DNA of 64,000 bases from Amphiura filiformis (GCF_039555335.1 NC_092637.1:1550001-1614000), one strand, 5' to 3'. Shown: positions 32,445-43,975, numbered from the stretch's first letter. The notes: generated by a model not told the origin, from the letters alone. Numbers and translations are program-made.

Positions 32445-33140
32445 TCCCAGCAAACACAAAAACGTTTTAAAAACGTTTTTAATAAGTTATATTTTGGCTT
32501 TTGGTTTACATAAAAACGTTTTAATAACATTAAAATGTCGGGTTATATAAAGGTCATGAAAACGTTTTAAAACGTTTTGTATGAAAACACACTACAATAA
32601 TATTTTTAAAATGTTTTCAAAAATGTTATTGTAAACTATTTTTGCAAACATTTTTTGCCATATATTTTGTCAACACTTCAATAACAGTCTGTTAAAATAT
32701 TTGCACCCAGCAAACACAGAAATGTTCTTAAAATGTTTTTTTTCTAAACGTTTTAATAACATTTAAATGTCGGGTTATATAAAGGTCATGAAAACGTTTT
32801 TAAAACGTTATTGCAAATATTTTGGGCAAACATTTTTCGCAAAATATTTTTCAACCCCAAAATAACATTCTGTTTAGAATGTTTTGTATCAAGTTTTCAA
32901 AAATGTTTTTGGAATGTTATTAAAACGTTTTTATACCCTTTATATAACCCGACATTTAAACGTTTTCTGTAAAACATTTTTGTTTGCTGAGCAGTAGATT
33001 ATCAAAAATGATTTTTAATGTTATGAAAACGTTTTATACCCTTAATATACCCTTTATATAGCCCGACATTTAAACGTTTTCTGACAACCTTTTATATCCT
33101 TTTGCGAATGATGTCGAAAACGTTTTGTGTTTGCTGGGAT
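32445..33140. mobile_element. AACGTTTT-rich inverted-repeat element
   Basis: The termini CCCAGCAAACACAAAAACGTTT and its mirror AAAACGTTTTGTGTTTGCTGGG enclose many AAAACGTTTT/AATGTTTT units. The phrase gggttatataaaggtcatga occurs twice on the plus strand and as its complement at the right. A second internal terminus-like CCCAGCAAACACAG (~32706) suggests internal duplication. Confidence 0.75.
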
Positions 33141-33207
33141 GTCTCTTCCAATATTTTTAAATTAGCTCGACCAATAAATATGGGCTCACGTCGATCCAAT
33201 TTTGTAT

Positions 33208-33575
33208 CAGTATTTTTGTGGGACCTGGAGCACATCCGACACACCACAAGGAATGTCCTGATGATATAATACAAATTGTATGGCAAATTATTTAAAAATT
33301 AAATTTTGACATAAACTAGGTTGACTTTATGAATCTAAAGCCCATCATCATATGAAAATTGTGACCTTTTTTATTGAAGATATACAAGAAGTTTCCCAGG
33401 CTTTTCATCCCAGCTACATACAATTTTTAAAGTATTATGTAGCTGGGATGAAAAGCCTGAAATTAAGTTCATCTCATTAGATTTGAAAGTTTTCTTCCGA
33501 GGACTTTTAAATGTCAAAATGACGATTTATAATAATTTGCCATGATGTGCTCTCAGGGCCCACAAAGAACACTGT
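33208..33575. mobile_element. Foldback element, family F copy 1
   Basis: The left arm has tttttgtgggacctggagcac and the right arm gtgctctcagggcccacaaag. The centre is an almost perfect hairpin, caggcttttcatcccagcta / tagctgggatgaaaagcctg. It is the same family as 42755-43413. Confidence 0.75.
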
Positions 33576-33729
33576 GCAAAGGTGAGTTACAGAGCCATTA
33601 TGGCAAAGACAAATCTTTCAATTTCAGCAACATTTTCATTTCTTTGTTCATACAGTAATGACGCTGTAGTCTACTTTTTATCCAATAACTTATAAGTTTG
33701 CTGTATTTGTAAAGCGGTTGCTATGTCAC

Positions 33730-33735
33730 TTTATT
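33730..33735 (-). promoter_or_regulatory. Poly(A) signal AATAAA of the TRIM gene
   Basis: On the minus strand AATAAA begins with the last A of the TAA stop codon (33737-33735), so the stop and signal overlap (AGTAAATAAAG). The 3' UTR would be very short. Other signals were not sought further downstream. Confidence 0.5.
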
Positions 33736-35347
33736 TACTTCTCGTTCGGAGCAAACACTTTGACGCATGTTTTATCAGCTACAACCAGCCTTCCATCATC
33801 TGTAAACGTAACGCCTTGTGGGGAACTCACATCATTGGTTACGCAGCTAAGGTATTTACCAGTGGTAAGAGAGAACCGATACACTCCTGGTGGGCATCCA
33901 TTGCTACCATTGCAGACGAAGATCTCCTCGTCTTCATCCTCACCAATGGTACAGACACCAGATGGATGCCATTGTGAGGTGACATCTGTGGGAGGATTCA
34001 AGACGTGGATGGTTTGTCCTTTGGCACTTATGATACGTGCCCCGCTCGAATCATTGGCGCTGATCGTGATTTTGTCGTCATCTGATGATACTGCTATGTA
34101 ATGCGCATGGATTGGGATGTTGATGGAAGATACAAGCTCGCAAGCACTAATATTATATAGATCGATGTGTACGGCTTCGGAATGCCCTACAAAAACTTGC
34201 TCTTTGGAATTAACAGCTAGACCCATTGTGAGATGTTTTTACATTTTGTTTTTTGGTCTACATAACTCCCGGAAATATCATAAACAGTCGGAAAGTAAGT
34301 CCGATCTGTTACTATGTATTTTTCTTTACAGACAGCCACATCATGAGCGAATGATTTGAACGATGTAGGATTTGAGTGCAGACTCTTGGTGGTATCAATA
34401 GCCATCTTCATCTTCCCATTGTCGATGTTGTAGATGTACACTCTCTGTGAATCGCGGTCTGCCACCGCAATGTCGCCGTCGTTGTTGAGCGCGACTCCTT
34501 TTGCGTCTTTTAACTTTCCGTCACCAGAATCTCCAAACTTGCTGACCATCTTCCATATCGCATTCCACTGCACCTTGTTGCGATTACGAAATAACCATTT
34601 TGATAAAGCTTGCTTCACCACAGTTGTCTCTATCCTACCAATGAAAGACGCAGAAGACGTCATAAAGTTTTCTTTCATGAATACGATCTTGTCCATGTCA
34701 AAAGTGGGGTTCCTTGTCTTTCCTAATTGCTTCATTGTTGTGGTGAGTGGTTTGTAAGCTGCTGCCACATCACAGTTGGACCCTTCATTTGAAACTTGGA
34801 CCGCCATCTCAAGAGCGGCATTCAAGCGAGATTGCAACATCTGTAGCTCATTCTCATATCCAGATAGAGACTTCTCTTTGGTAGTTTTGAGCTCCTGGAT
34901 GCTTCTCAAGAGATCACCTTCTTGCTGCTCCAATCTTGCGAGGAAGGAATTCGCCACCTCTTGCTTTGTTTCCTGGATTTCCTTCGAGGCATTATTGCAG
35001 GCTTCATCCAGATCACTCCTCAGAGATTGGGTCTTCTCCAAAGCTTCATCGACGTCCTGTTTAACAATTTTACAGCTACTCATTAACTGGCGAATCTCAT
35101 CTTTGTGATCAGTTACAACGCTCTCTAGTTTTACCACATCATGAGTACTCGTTGGATGTTCCACAACAGTGCAGTCTCTACATATTGGAACATCACATGT
35201 CTTGCAAAAGAACCAAAAACTCTGACCTCTATGTTCGGTGCAGAAGTCTTCTTTGCATGTCTGCTGTGTTAAACGAACTTCGCCAGATCGGAGTTCTACC
35301 AGGGTCAGTACACTGTGGTGTTTCATCAACCTCATGTTTTGATGCGC
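33735..35347 (-). CDS. TRIM exon 2: B-box 2, coiled coil, propeller (one-base frameshift near 34240)
   Basis: Acceptor TTATTTCAG, phase 0, giving ..CFK-AHQNMRLMKHHS, which completes B-box 1. The frame runs to a stop at 34217 (..KNISQWV). The propeller continues one frame over as LTMGLAVNSKEQVFVGH and ends at 33735 (..FAPNEK). The shift lies in an A-rich stretch (34235-34255 on the plus strand), where a single missing base would restore one frame. Real mutation and homopolymer sequencing error both fit. Confidence 0.8.
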
Positions 35348-36009
35348 CTGAAATAACAAGCATAATAAGAGTGAGTAGAAATGTTGGGAGTTTCATTGTG
35401 GGCCTGAATTCATATTTTCTCTTCTCTCTGCAGTAGTTTAATCATGCAGTTTATAGCATTTGCTAGGAAGAGATGGCAATTTAAAAAAATAATTGTCGGT
35501 AAAAAGCGTCCTTTTTCTCCTCCCCCTTACCATTGGAATCTATAGGCTATGTATACAATATAGATACTATACGAGTGTTTTACCTTAAAACAGGTTTCAC
35601 AGAGGAAATCATCACAATCTAAGCATCTTGCCACTGCCTCATTACCGCTATCACAAGATGTACACATGATCTTCACATCTTTGTCCATCAACTGACGACA
35701 CACAGCCTTCCTGTCTTTCAGCTTCGTGACAAAAAAGTTGCTTCTCAGACCATCAACACCATTAGCTGGAAGAGGTGTTGGTTCACGACAGATAGGACAA
35801 GTGACTTCATCTTTACTGTTCTTACTCCATTCTCGCAGACATGCTAGGCAGTACGTGTGCAAACAGACAAGACTTCTGGGATGCTCGATATCAATGTGAC
35901 ATATACCACATTGGATGAGGTCATCGTCAGCAAACTGCTTCACAGATTTGGAGAAAGACATGTTGCTTGTCGCTTGGTCTGGAGTACAGGTTGGGTTTTC
36001 AGCGAATAC
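33735..36009 (-). CDS. TRIM-type RING E3 ubiquitin ligase with NHL-like propeller (two coding exons, frameshift)
   Basis: About 660 residues in TRIM order. RING C3HC4 (Cys18, 21, 33, His35, Cys38, 41, 55, 58) recruits an E2 for ubiquitin transfer. B-box 1 runs from Cys100 across the intron. B-box 2 is at 162-195 (CTEH, CKTC, CRDC, H190, H195). A coiled coil spans ~200-320, then come NHL-type blades (e.g. GKLKDAKGVALNNDGDIAVA) for substrate or RNA binding. TRIM2/TRIM3/TRIM56-like genes are the nearest known group, and such genes are expanded in marine invertebrates. It is convergent with gene 1. The 5' UTR probably has an acceptor at 36009. One frameshift in the propeller makes pseudogene status possible. 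Confidence 0.85.
35584..35961 (-). CDS. TRIM exon 1: RING and first half of B-box 1
   Basis: ATG at 35961. 126 codons end at AAG with donor GTAAAA, phase 0. It encodes the full RING (CGICHIDIEHPRSLVCLHTY and CPICREP) and the start of B-box 1 (CTSC, CLDC, CETC). Reading through the intron gives a short false tail (VKHSYSIY...), so the splice is preferred. Confidence 0.85.
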
Positions 36010-36499
36010 CTAAGTGATAGATAAATATAAGGGAATGGTAACTTAAATTGAACCGAGAAATATTTGAATAAACATGATCATAGATACCGGCCATGGAATA
36101 TTACTGGCTACTGGCGTTCACGTACGGTCTTCAAATTAGAATCAAATTCAACTTCCAATCGTCAGTATACAGGATCACAATTTACTCAATTTTTTACATT
36201 TGGCGTGCTTGGCGTCCATTTGAATATATGACTGTATTTTAAAGTATTTTATCCATAATCTGCAATCTATTGTATTTTCTTTTTGTTTGCAATTTTTGAT
36301 GTATATTGAGTGTTAAATAAAATGAAATGAAAATGAAATGAAATTAAATATAAGGAACCAATAAATAAAAAGAGGAGCAAATTAAGGGGGAAAATGATTC
36401 GGAACGAATGCAAAGCGTATAGAATATGACAAAATTATCATAAAAGAGGTGAGTTGAATATCCAGAATGTTCACAAACTTGTCGCTGATAAAAAAAATT

Positions 36500-36905
36500 A
36501 TTACAAACTAGATTTGCATTTTGTAAGAAATGACCTCTTACACTTCAGTGCTACATGTATGATCCCTATAACTGGTCTTGTCATAGGGCCACCAACATTG
36601 ATGACTATGTGTAGTTTCTTTCCAATCACAAGGCATTTGGGGTACAGCAAACTTGAGATATGTCCATTTCTTGACGTTATCTCCCCATCTCTTTTGTCTG
36701 CTTCGTCTCTAGATCCATTCACGATATACCCCCGGATATACCCTGCAGAGTTGGCATGGTGGTCCACAAGGCCGAATGTTGTTAACAAAGACAAAGATGT
36801 CCTGCAGAAAATACTTTTCACCGGCAAAGTATTCTTTTAAACATAGATTGAAGATATAGTCTGCAATGCTCCGACCTGCTGCAAATCCAACCTGTTCTTT
36901 GGTTT
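36500..36905 (-). pseudogene. LINE fragment: RT motif fused to C-terminus by deletion
   Basis: One minus-strand frame reads KEQVGFAAGRSIADYIFNL (RT motif, cf. GFRxGRSTxDxIF), then degenerates to a stop. The same frame then reads RQKRWGDNVKKWTYLKFA ... HQCWWPYDKTSYRDH, matching the RWxDNxKxWT..PYxxxxYRD C-terminus of LINE polyproteins. The central palm including FADD is missing. Confidence 0.65.
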
Positions 36906-36979
36906 TATTGATATAGGTATAAGATGCAAATAATGGCTACCATTTAATCATAAGCTCATTAGATACCAAACCAGATACA

Positions 36980-37492
36980 CAGTAAGCCAAAAAAAATTAT
37001 GGTACCAGTTATGTTCACCTCCTGTATATCCTAAATAAAGACGGATATGTAATAATTGGAACCAGCAGCCAATAGCTGCATCACTTAGCTCGAATTTAAG
37101 ACGTCATTCGTTGAAATCGTTCAAGAAATAAAGACACGACGATCCCCTAACCCAGGGAAGATGCCAATTTAAAAGTTACAGTTTGCTGCATCAAAGGCCC
37201 TATTGATTTGTACACAAAACGTTCGTGGACAAGAATGCGCTTCCATTGAGTAGCACGTTAAAACTAGCGTTGTGCTTTCATTGATTAGAACATAAAAGTG
37301 CAACTTTTGATTTCGTTTCTTCATTATGTTTTTGATCACCGTTTCTTTGATTTTCAACCAAATTCAACAAATATGGTCTTAAATCAGATCTAAAGAGTAC
37401 AGGCATTGGCTGCTTGTTTTATTTTTGACATATTTGTCTTTATTCAGGATATACAGGGGTGAACATAACTGGTACCTTACTGTATACCACGG
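36980..37492. mobile_element. CAGTAAG-ended inverted-repeat element
   Basis: The left end CAGTAAG, then ggtaccagttatgttcacc and tgtatatcct, is mirrored at the right (aggatatacaggggtgaaca, taactggtaccttactg). It is flanked by TA-containing sequence. Confidence 0.75.
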
Positions 37493-37652
37493 ATCAACGA
37501 TGGTGATTCAAAATGTTCTACCTCAACCTTCATATCTCAGCTTCTGCCAACTTTTTTTGGTATAATCCACATGTTACTTGATCATCAATGCTCTTGTTTT
37601 GAAGTTTGTTAATGGGCTCCTTAGTGAGTTCATTGTGTTCGGAGCTCTCTTT

Positions 37653-37923
37653 GGGACCGTTCACAAACACTTGTTAGGGGGGCTGATGCAAAAAAAATTC
37701 ATCGCGAAAAATTGTCGGCCCCCCTTTACAGACCTCAAAAATTTCAGGGCCCCCTTTTTGACATGAAAATTATGGGTCAACCCCATAGAAAAGCATACAA
37801 ACTCAATTTTCCCAGGAAAATATGTGGTCATTTTTTCAGCCCCCCCCCCTTCGGAGGATCAAACATTTTCAGGGCCCCCCTTTTGCATCAGCCACCCCCT
37901 AACAAGTGTTTGTGAACGGTCCC
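37653..37923. mobile_element. Inverted-repeat element (MITE-like)
   Basis: GGGACCGTTCACAAACACTT and TTAGGGGG at the left are mirrored at the right (CCCCCTAA, then AAGTGTTTGTGAACGGTCCC). The interior has four GGCCCCC/CCCCCCTT-type tracts. Confidence 0.82.
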
Positions 37924-38662
37924 TTATCCAGAGTAGGTCTATATGACCCACTTCTGAGCACTGGTGTGTTCTCTGTTGGTGTAAGTTGGAGAAAAACATC
38001 ACTCTGTAGATCGAAAGTCGAAACTGCCAGGTCAGTAAATAACTTTTGGTTTTGACAAGATGAAATGTATTTTATGAGTTCTTACAAATCTAATGAATTA
38101 AACCTCTTTAGAACATTCAAGGAATGACCAATAAAATACAGGTATTGGATACCAGCATAAGAGATGCAACAAAAAAGAAAAAAAGGGAAATTTTGGTCCA
38201 TTGGTTAAATTAATTTATGAGCACAAAATTGAAGTTACTGTTGTTTCTTCCTGATAAATTAGGATGAAAAATGTGTTAAATGTATGCATGTTAATGCTAC
38301 AAAAAGCCAATGTTTGGCTTTTGTTAATGTATGAAATTTCATAAATTGTTATGATTTCTCATTGAATCATAAACTATGTCTGAAATGTGTACAAATTAAA
38401 TTTTTATCTTCTTTGCTCCCTTACTTTGTTTCTAAAATTGTTGTAATAAAAAGACATGTTAAGAAGTTCTGCTTCTTAGTTAAGGCCTATCATATATAAA
38501 TACATTGCAAACAAGGGGGGGGTCAAAAGTAAACAGTTTTGACTCCCAAAACGTTATACCAAACAGCGGATCTGTGGTTAAAGTTCAGTACCATAAGAAG
38601 TAAATCTACTTGCCATGGTCCGGACACTTGTCGGTTGGGATCCCGGGACACGTTGACAGGAA
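37924..38662 (+). other. Intergenic sequence
   Basis: AT-rich. No gene or terminus recognised. Confidence 0.4.
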
Positions 38663-38663
38663 T

Positions 38664-38747
38664 ACTGGACACTTCATCCCCTGGACATTTCATCCCCTGG
38701 ACACTTCATCCCCTGGACATTTCATCCCCTGGACATTTCATCCCCTC
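38664..38747 (+). repeat. 16-bp tandem repeats, left tip
   Basis: Five units of ggaca(c/t)ttcatcccct. The mirror array at the right tip (43859-43941) is less regular. Confidence 0.88.
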
Positions 38748-39654
38748 GTGTTAAAACGCTATTGTAGCGTTCTTTGAGCGTGACAGTGAATCAAGAATGC
38801 ATATGAATATAATAATTGTTTAGAATCTTGAACTTACCTTAGAAGGAACTAATATAAGGAAATTAATAATCTTATTTATCCAATGTATGCACCGTGTTCT
38901 GTATGAGCTATCACCAGCTGATCACACGCATAATAATCGATCAATGTTGAATGGCAGCAGAGCCTATAAGGCCGTATAAAATTAATGTTTTGGTTCTCGT
39001 CCAGAGGATTTTCATGAATTGATGAGGGAGGAGGTGTTTTTTTTTTTTTTTTTTTTTTCAATGTAAAATTAGCATTCTCAGTAGTTTTCGGTCTTCTCCA
39101 ACAGTGCTCGAGGAAACGATGAGGCCCTTTTTTTTTTTTTCAAATGTGAGATTCTGAGGATAAACCCCTAGAGTACCACAAAAGACTTGGAAGTGATGCT
39201 TGTTCTCTAATAAACTTATTTATATGTATGAAGATTTCATAAATCATTCCAAAGTCTAAAAAAATTGAAAAATCTAAAAAAAAAAAAAAAAATCTGACAA
39301 ATCCCAGAAATAGAGGAAGGAGGGGACGAGAACCAAAATATTAATTTTACACGGCCTAATAGTAGTTAATAATAGTTTATACGAATTACCGTTTATACAT
39401 TCAATGAATTTACCTACATGTAAATTGAACAGTGCATACGCGTATATCTTTTGTTATTACTGTGAGTATTGTTATCATTATATTATCAATATTATTGTTA
39501 ATATTATTAGGCATATTACCCGGTATTATTAAATTATCATTATTATTATTATTATTTACTGTGGGTTTTTTTTTTGATAGCTCAGACTATTTATTATTGT
39601 TATGTTAAGTATATTATCTTTTTTGCTGTTATTTATGTATTTATTATGTATTGT

Positions 39655-39743
39655 TTATTAATTTATTAATTAATTAATTAAGTGTATTCTCTTTTTTCCT
39701 GTTATTTATGTATTTATTATGTATTGTTTATTAATTAATTAAT

Positions 39744-39826
<83 letters not shown>

Positions 39827-39843
39827 TTAATTAATTAATTAAT

Positions 39844-39878
<35 letters not shown>

Positions 39879-39895
39879 TTTTATTATTTTATTAT
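39655..39895 (+). repeat. TTTA/TTAA microsatellite in the left arm
   Basis: A long (TTTA)n run flanked by TTAATTAATT. The right arm has only a short counterpart, so it expanded in one arm. Confidence 0.85.
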
Positions 39896-40749
39896 TATTT
39901 ACCTAAAGTTGTTCATCTAACAAAATTAGTACATTTTAATACTATTTATCTGTTTATTGATAAATATGTCTGCATATGGAAGGATCATGGCAATATTTTT
40001 GTATTGTCCACTTGATGAGATGATTAGCGCAATGTCATGTTATACAATAGGAACAATAGCCGAATGGTTACAGGAAGTTGAATTCTTTCAATCATTGACT
40101 GGTGTGCTATTAATCAATGGAATCTACATGTATAACTATATAATCATTCGGGAATCTGTAATATACATTTGTAACCAGAGTCTTATCACTGATAAGGTGC
40201 GATTAAACGGTTCTAAAAGTAGTAAAGTACAAGGATAGTTAGAACTTGTAGGAGAATTAAATTAATACTAAACGGTAAAGACTAAGGAGTACTAAGGAGT
40301 AGGCCTACTATACGCAAAATACTGGAATGCCATCAGTTCAACTGATAATAAATATCTGCATTTTTTTTTTCTTTTTCTCCTATCAGACAATATTTTAAAA
40401 ACATTAACATCAACAATTTGCAACAAACCCAAATTATGAAAAAATCACCACAGGGTAGTTTTATATTTCTCCATTTACGATCCTGCCCAAAAGTGTATCC
40501 TTTTGATATACCACGTCACAATTACATGTATTTTAATGGGGCTCAACTTCGTCATTACTGTGGTTTCCTCATTTTTGACAAATGTTTCATTTCGGAAATA
40601 AAGGATTTGATCCGATTTGTGCATGATGATGGATGCATCATAATATTTCGGGTCGTGATTGTACACGTCGTACTGGAAGTCAAGTTGTCATTAACCGATT
40701 TTTTTTTAAATTTCATGATAAATTTATGTGAGACCTTATACTTTGGGAC

Positions 40750-40790
40750 TGAGACCATAATACCTAAAGGTATTATGGTCTCAGCTTTGG
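40750..40790. repeat. Short perfect hairpin
   Basis: tgagaccataatacct and aggtattatggtctca are adjacent inverted copies with a 2-base loop, in the core of the large foldback element. Confidence 0.8.
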
Positions 40791-41639
40791 GACGAATATA
40801 CTTTTTTGCTGATAAAACGTTAAATCAAAAATAGCATAGGCTTACCATTTCTTTTTATACAATTTTTTATAACCATGAGTTTTAAGTTCAGTCAACTTTC
40901 AATTGACCCAGAACACCCTCCCGGGTCCGTGGATAACGACTGGTAATGTAGTCTAAGCTATTTTCTATTTTCATCACCCCCCCCGTGCCCTTCCCTCCGT
41001 GCCAATGTATAATGTCATGTAGTTAGTGATATTTTTAATTAACCCCAAAACAACCTCTTTTTTTCGTAGGCCTACATCATGCATTTTTGTAAAATTAGTT
41101 GATTTAACGACTGGTAATGTAGACTAACCTAATTTTAGCCACTGCCCCACTCCCCAGAGCCAACATGCAGTGATGTAGTGATGTTATTAATTTTTAATAA
41201 ACCCAAGTGAACCTACATGAAAAGAGAAACTTGGCCCCCCGCTTGGCGCTTTTGTCGTCTTAAGCCACTTGTGAGAATTGATATGGGAATATTCTAAGGA
41301 TAATCCTGGGGATTAAGCCCTTATATCAGTTATCTCCCTGTGCGTGTATTGACTTTAACTTGTTTCCCATTGTCATACTTGGATGCACACTGACCACAGA
41401 ATGTTTTCATTTATTTGAGTTAGTTGTTTGGAGGTTTGTTTTGAAGGACCATTGACTATGACAGAATATCCAATTTAACAATTTTGAAGTCGGCTTTTCA
41501 AAAATCGCCCAATATTTAATGGATTTCGCGGGTGAGATTTTCAAAGTACCGGTAGCCAAAATGTCGCGAAATCGCGGGAGCACTTTGTTTGAGCAATTGG
41601 GCGACTAAAACTGGCAATATAGTTATATGTACCTAATCG

Positions 41640-42075
41640 TCCGAGTATAGTCCCACGCTCGAGTATAATCCCACCCCCCATTTTTCGAAAAATTTCAGAA
41701 TTTGTAAAAAAAATTTTTTATTTTTTTTTAAGTTTTTTTTTTCCGGGTTGGAGTGTCCCTGGACCTAGACCTAGATGCTAGGATCATTCATGGTGGACCT
41801 AAAAAAAAAAAAAAAAAAAAAAAAAATTCAAGATATTTTGTATTTTAATATGAAAATTGATAATTTGTATTCATGTCATACTCTATTAATGATTTCAAAA
41901 TGCATTGCATTTGAATGCATTTTGAAATCAATAATGCAGTATGACATGAATACAAAGTATCAATTTTCATATTAAAAATACAAAATATCTTGATTTTTTT
42001 TGAAATTCGAGTATAATCCCACCCCCCAATTGTGAAAAATTTTCACATAAAAAACGGGTGGGACTATACTCGGAC
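41640..42075. mobile_element. Element with TCCGAGTATAGTCCCAC ends and a long central palindrome
   Basis: The termini TCCGAGTATAGTCCCAC and GTGGGACTATACTCGGA are inverted, each followed inward by gagtataatcccacccccc. Inside, 41826-41998 is a long palindrome around atgcattgcatttgaatgca, preceded by ~28 A residues. Confidence 0.8.
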
Positions 42076-42754
42076 CAATACGGTATATAGATTCCACTGA
42101 TTGAAAGAGTTCAACTTCCTGTAACCATTCGGCTGACGGCTATTGTTCCTATTGTTCAGTTCAGTTTTATTTCATCAAATTCCATCCATTAAATAATTAC
42201 AATATAAAAAAGCTTTTGCAAACATTGTATAATATGGTGAAAATGATGAGGATGCCAATGAACGCAGAGCATGTTGTTGTGGCACCCTTTACAAAAGTTA
42301 GTATTAAATAATTACGATAAACAAAATTTTAGAATAATAATAAATACAATAGCAAGATATATGCCTTGTGGGTTAGGTATATTAAACTTATAACATGAGT
42401 ATAACATGACATTGCACTAAATCTAATCACCTCATCAAGTGGACAATACAAAAATATTGCCAAGATCCTTCCTTAGGGCCTACATGTATATATGCAGACA
42501 TATTTGATTATCTTTTATCACTATCTTATTAATAATATAACATAAGTACTATCCACATAACAGATACATGGTTCCCATAAAAATGTACCAATTTTGTTAA
42601 ATGAACAACTAAGTAAATAATAATAAACAAATAAACATACAAAATAAATAATAAATATATAAATTATAATAATTATAAAAAATTAAAGAGCCTATAGATA
42701 CATAAACAATACACAATAAATACATAAATAACAGGAAGAAAGAGAAGAAATATA

Positions 42755-43413
42755 TTTAAGGGATCTAAAATGAGTGTTTATTGCGTTTCGACAGTATTTT
42801 TGTGGGACATGAGAGCACCTCAGACCTATCGAATTGCATTCTGAATACGAAGCATGTCTTTCTGATATCAAATAATTTTCATTTTTGAAAATCACAATAT
42901 AATACAAATTTTATGACAAATTATAAAAATTTGATATTTTTCAAATTTGTGATATATAACAGTCCTTGAAGTAAATTATATAAATCTAAGGATATATTCT
43001 TAAAGTGTATGTAGCAGGGAGGAAAAGCAGACGGTCAATTGAAAATGTTGACCTTTCATATTGAAGATATGGATTTTTTTCCCAAAAGACCTAATTTTTT
43101 TGGTGTTTTGGGGAAAAAAATCCATATCTTCAATACGAAAGGTCAAAATTTTCAATTGATCGTCGGCTTTTCATCCCACCTACAAGTATCAATCATCAGA
43201 TTTATAAAGTTTACTTCAAGTACTGTTAAATATCAAAAATATCAATTTTAATGATTTGCCATAAAATGTGTATTAAATTGCGAATTTCAAAAATCAAAAT
43301 TATTTGATATCAGAATGACATTCTTCGTATTCAGAATGCAATTCGATATATCTGATGTGCTCTAATGTCCCAAAATAAATACTGTCCAAACGTTCATACC
43401 CCAGCCCTTAAAT
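42755..43413. mobile_element. Foldback element, family F copy 2, nested
   Basis: A ~660-bp palindrome. The ends are TTTAAGGG / CCCTTAAA, then gacagtatttttgtgggacatgagagcac mirrored at the right. The centre has ccatatcttcaata-type arms around accta..ttttttggtgtttt. It interrupts the right arm of the 5.3-kb foldback element. Confidence 0.82.
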
Positions 43414-43975
43414 AGCTTAAATAGTCCAGGCTAATATTATCAACCACAAAAAACAAAGTATAATGATTATAATAATAAAAATATTAATAATAATATAATG
43501 ATAACGATAGGCCTACCCCGGTAAAATAACAAAATAATAATACTTTTAATAATAATACTAGGCATAATACTGAATTAGAATCATCCGTGTAGGGGCCTAC
43601 ACGCACTGTTCAATACGTAAATTCATTGCACTATTGCCATTCAACATCGATCGATTTTTATACGCGTGGTCAGCTGGTGATAGCTTCCCGGGGATAGCTT
43701 ATACAGAACACGGTGCATACATTGAATAAATAAGACTTATTTTAAATAAAGATTAATTTCCTTATATTATTTCCTTCTAAAGATCCTAAACAATATTATA
43801 TTCATATGCAATCTTTTTACTGTCACGCTCAAAGAACGCTACAATAGCGTTTTAACATGAGGGGATGAAATGTCCAGGGATGAAAATGCAAGGGGATGAA
43901 ATGTCCAGGGGATGAAAAGGCGAGGGGATGAAATGTCCAGTTACCGTTGACAGGTATCGATGACTTGCATTCTCT

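Larger units (their letters stand above)
38663..43943. mobile_element. 5.3-kb foldback element with >1-kb arms and tandem-repeat tips (TU/FB-like)
   Basis: The left tip has five 16-bp units (ggacatttcatcccct, 38664-38747). The right tip has the complement (aggggatgaaatgtcc, 43859-43941). Inward, the arms stay inverted copies: gttaaaacgctattgtagcg, then accgtgttctgtatgagcta (38890), aatgaatttac..ttgaacagtgc (39405), cctgttatttatgtatttat (39700), ttgtccacttgatgaga (40003), and cgaatggttacaggaagttg (40060), each with its mirror at the right in reverse order. The inner arm ends are ~40135 and ~42083. No transposase frame was recognised. Confidence 0.82.

Noticed and set aside
34434-35436. Plus-strand ORFs opposite the TRIM gene
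   Set aside because: Antisense shadows of well-supported TRIM coding sequence.
36501-36827. Minus-strand 108-codon ORF as a host gene
   Set aside because: A different frame of the same strand carries LINE RT and C-terminal motifs, so this ORF is a shadow of a LINE remnant.
38539-38754. Plus-strand ORF with repeated SPGHFIPWT-like residues as a repeat protein
   Set aside because: It is the 16-bp tandem tip of the foldback element in an open frame, with mirror non-coding copies at the other tip.
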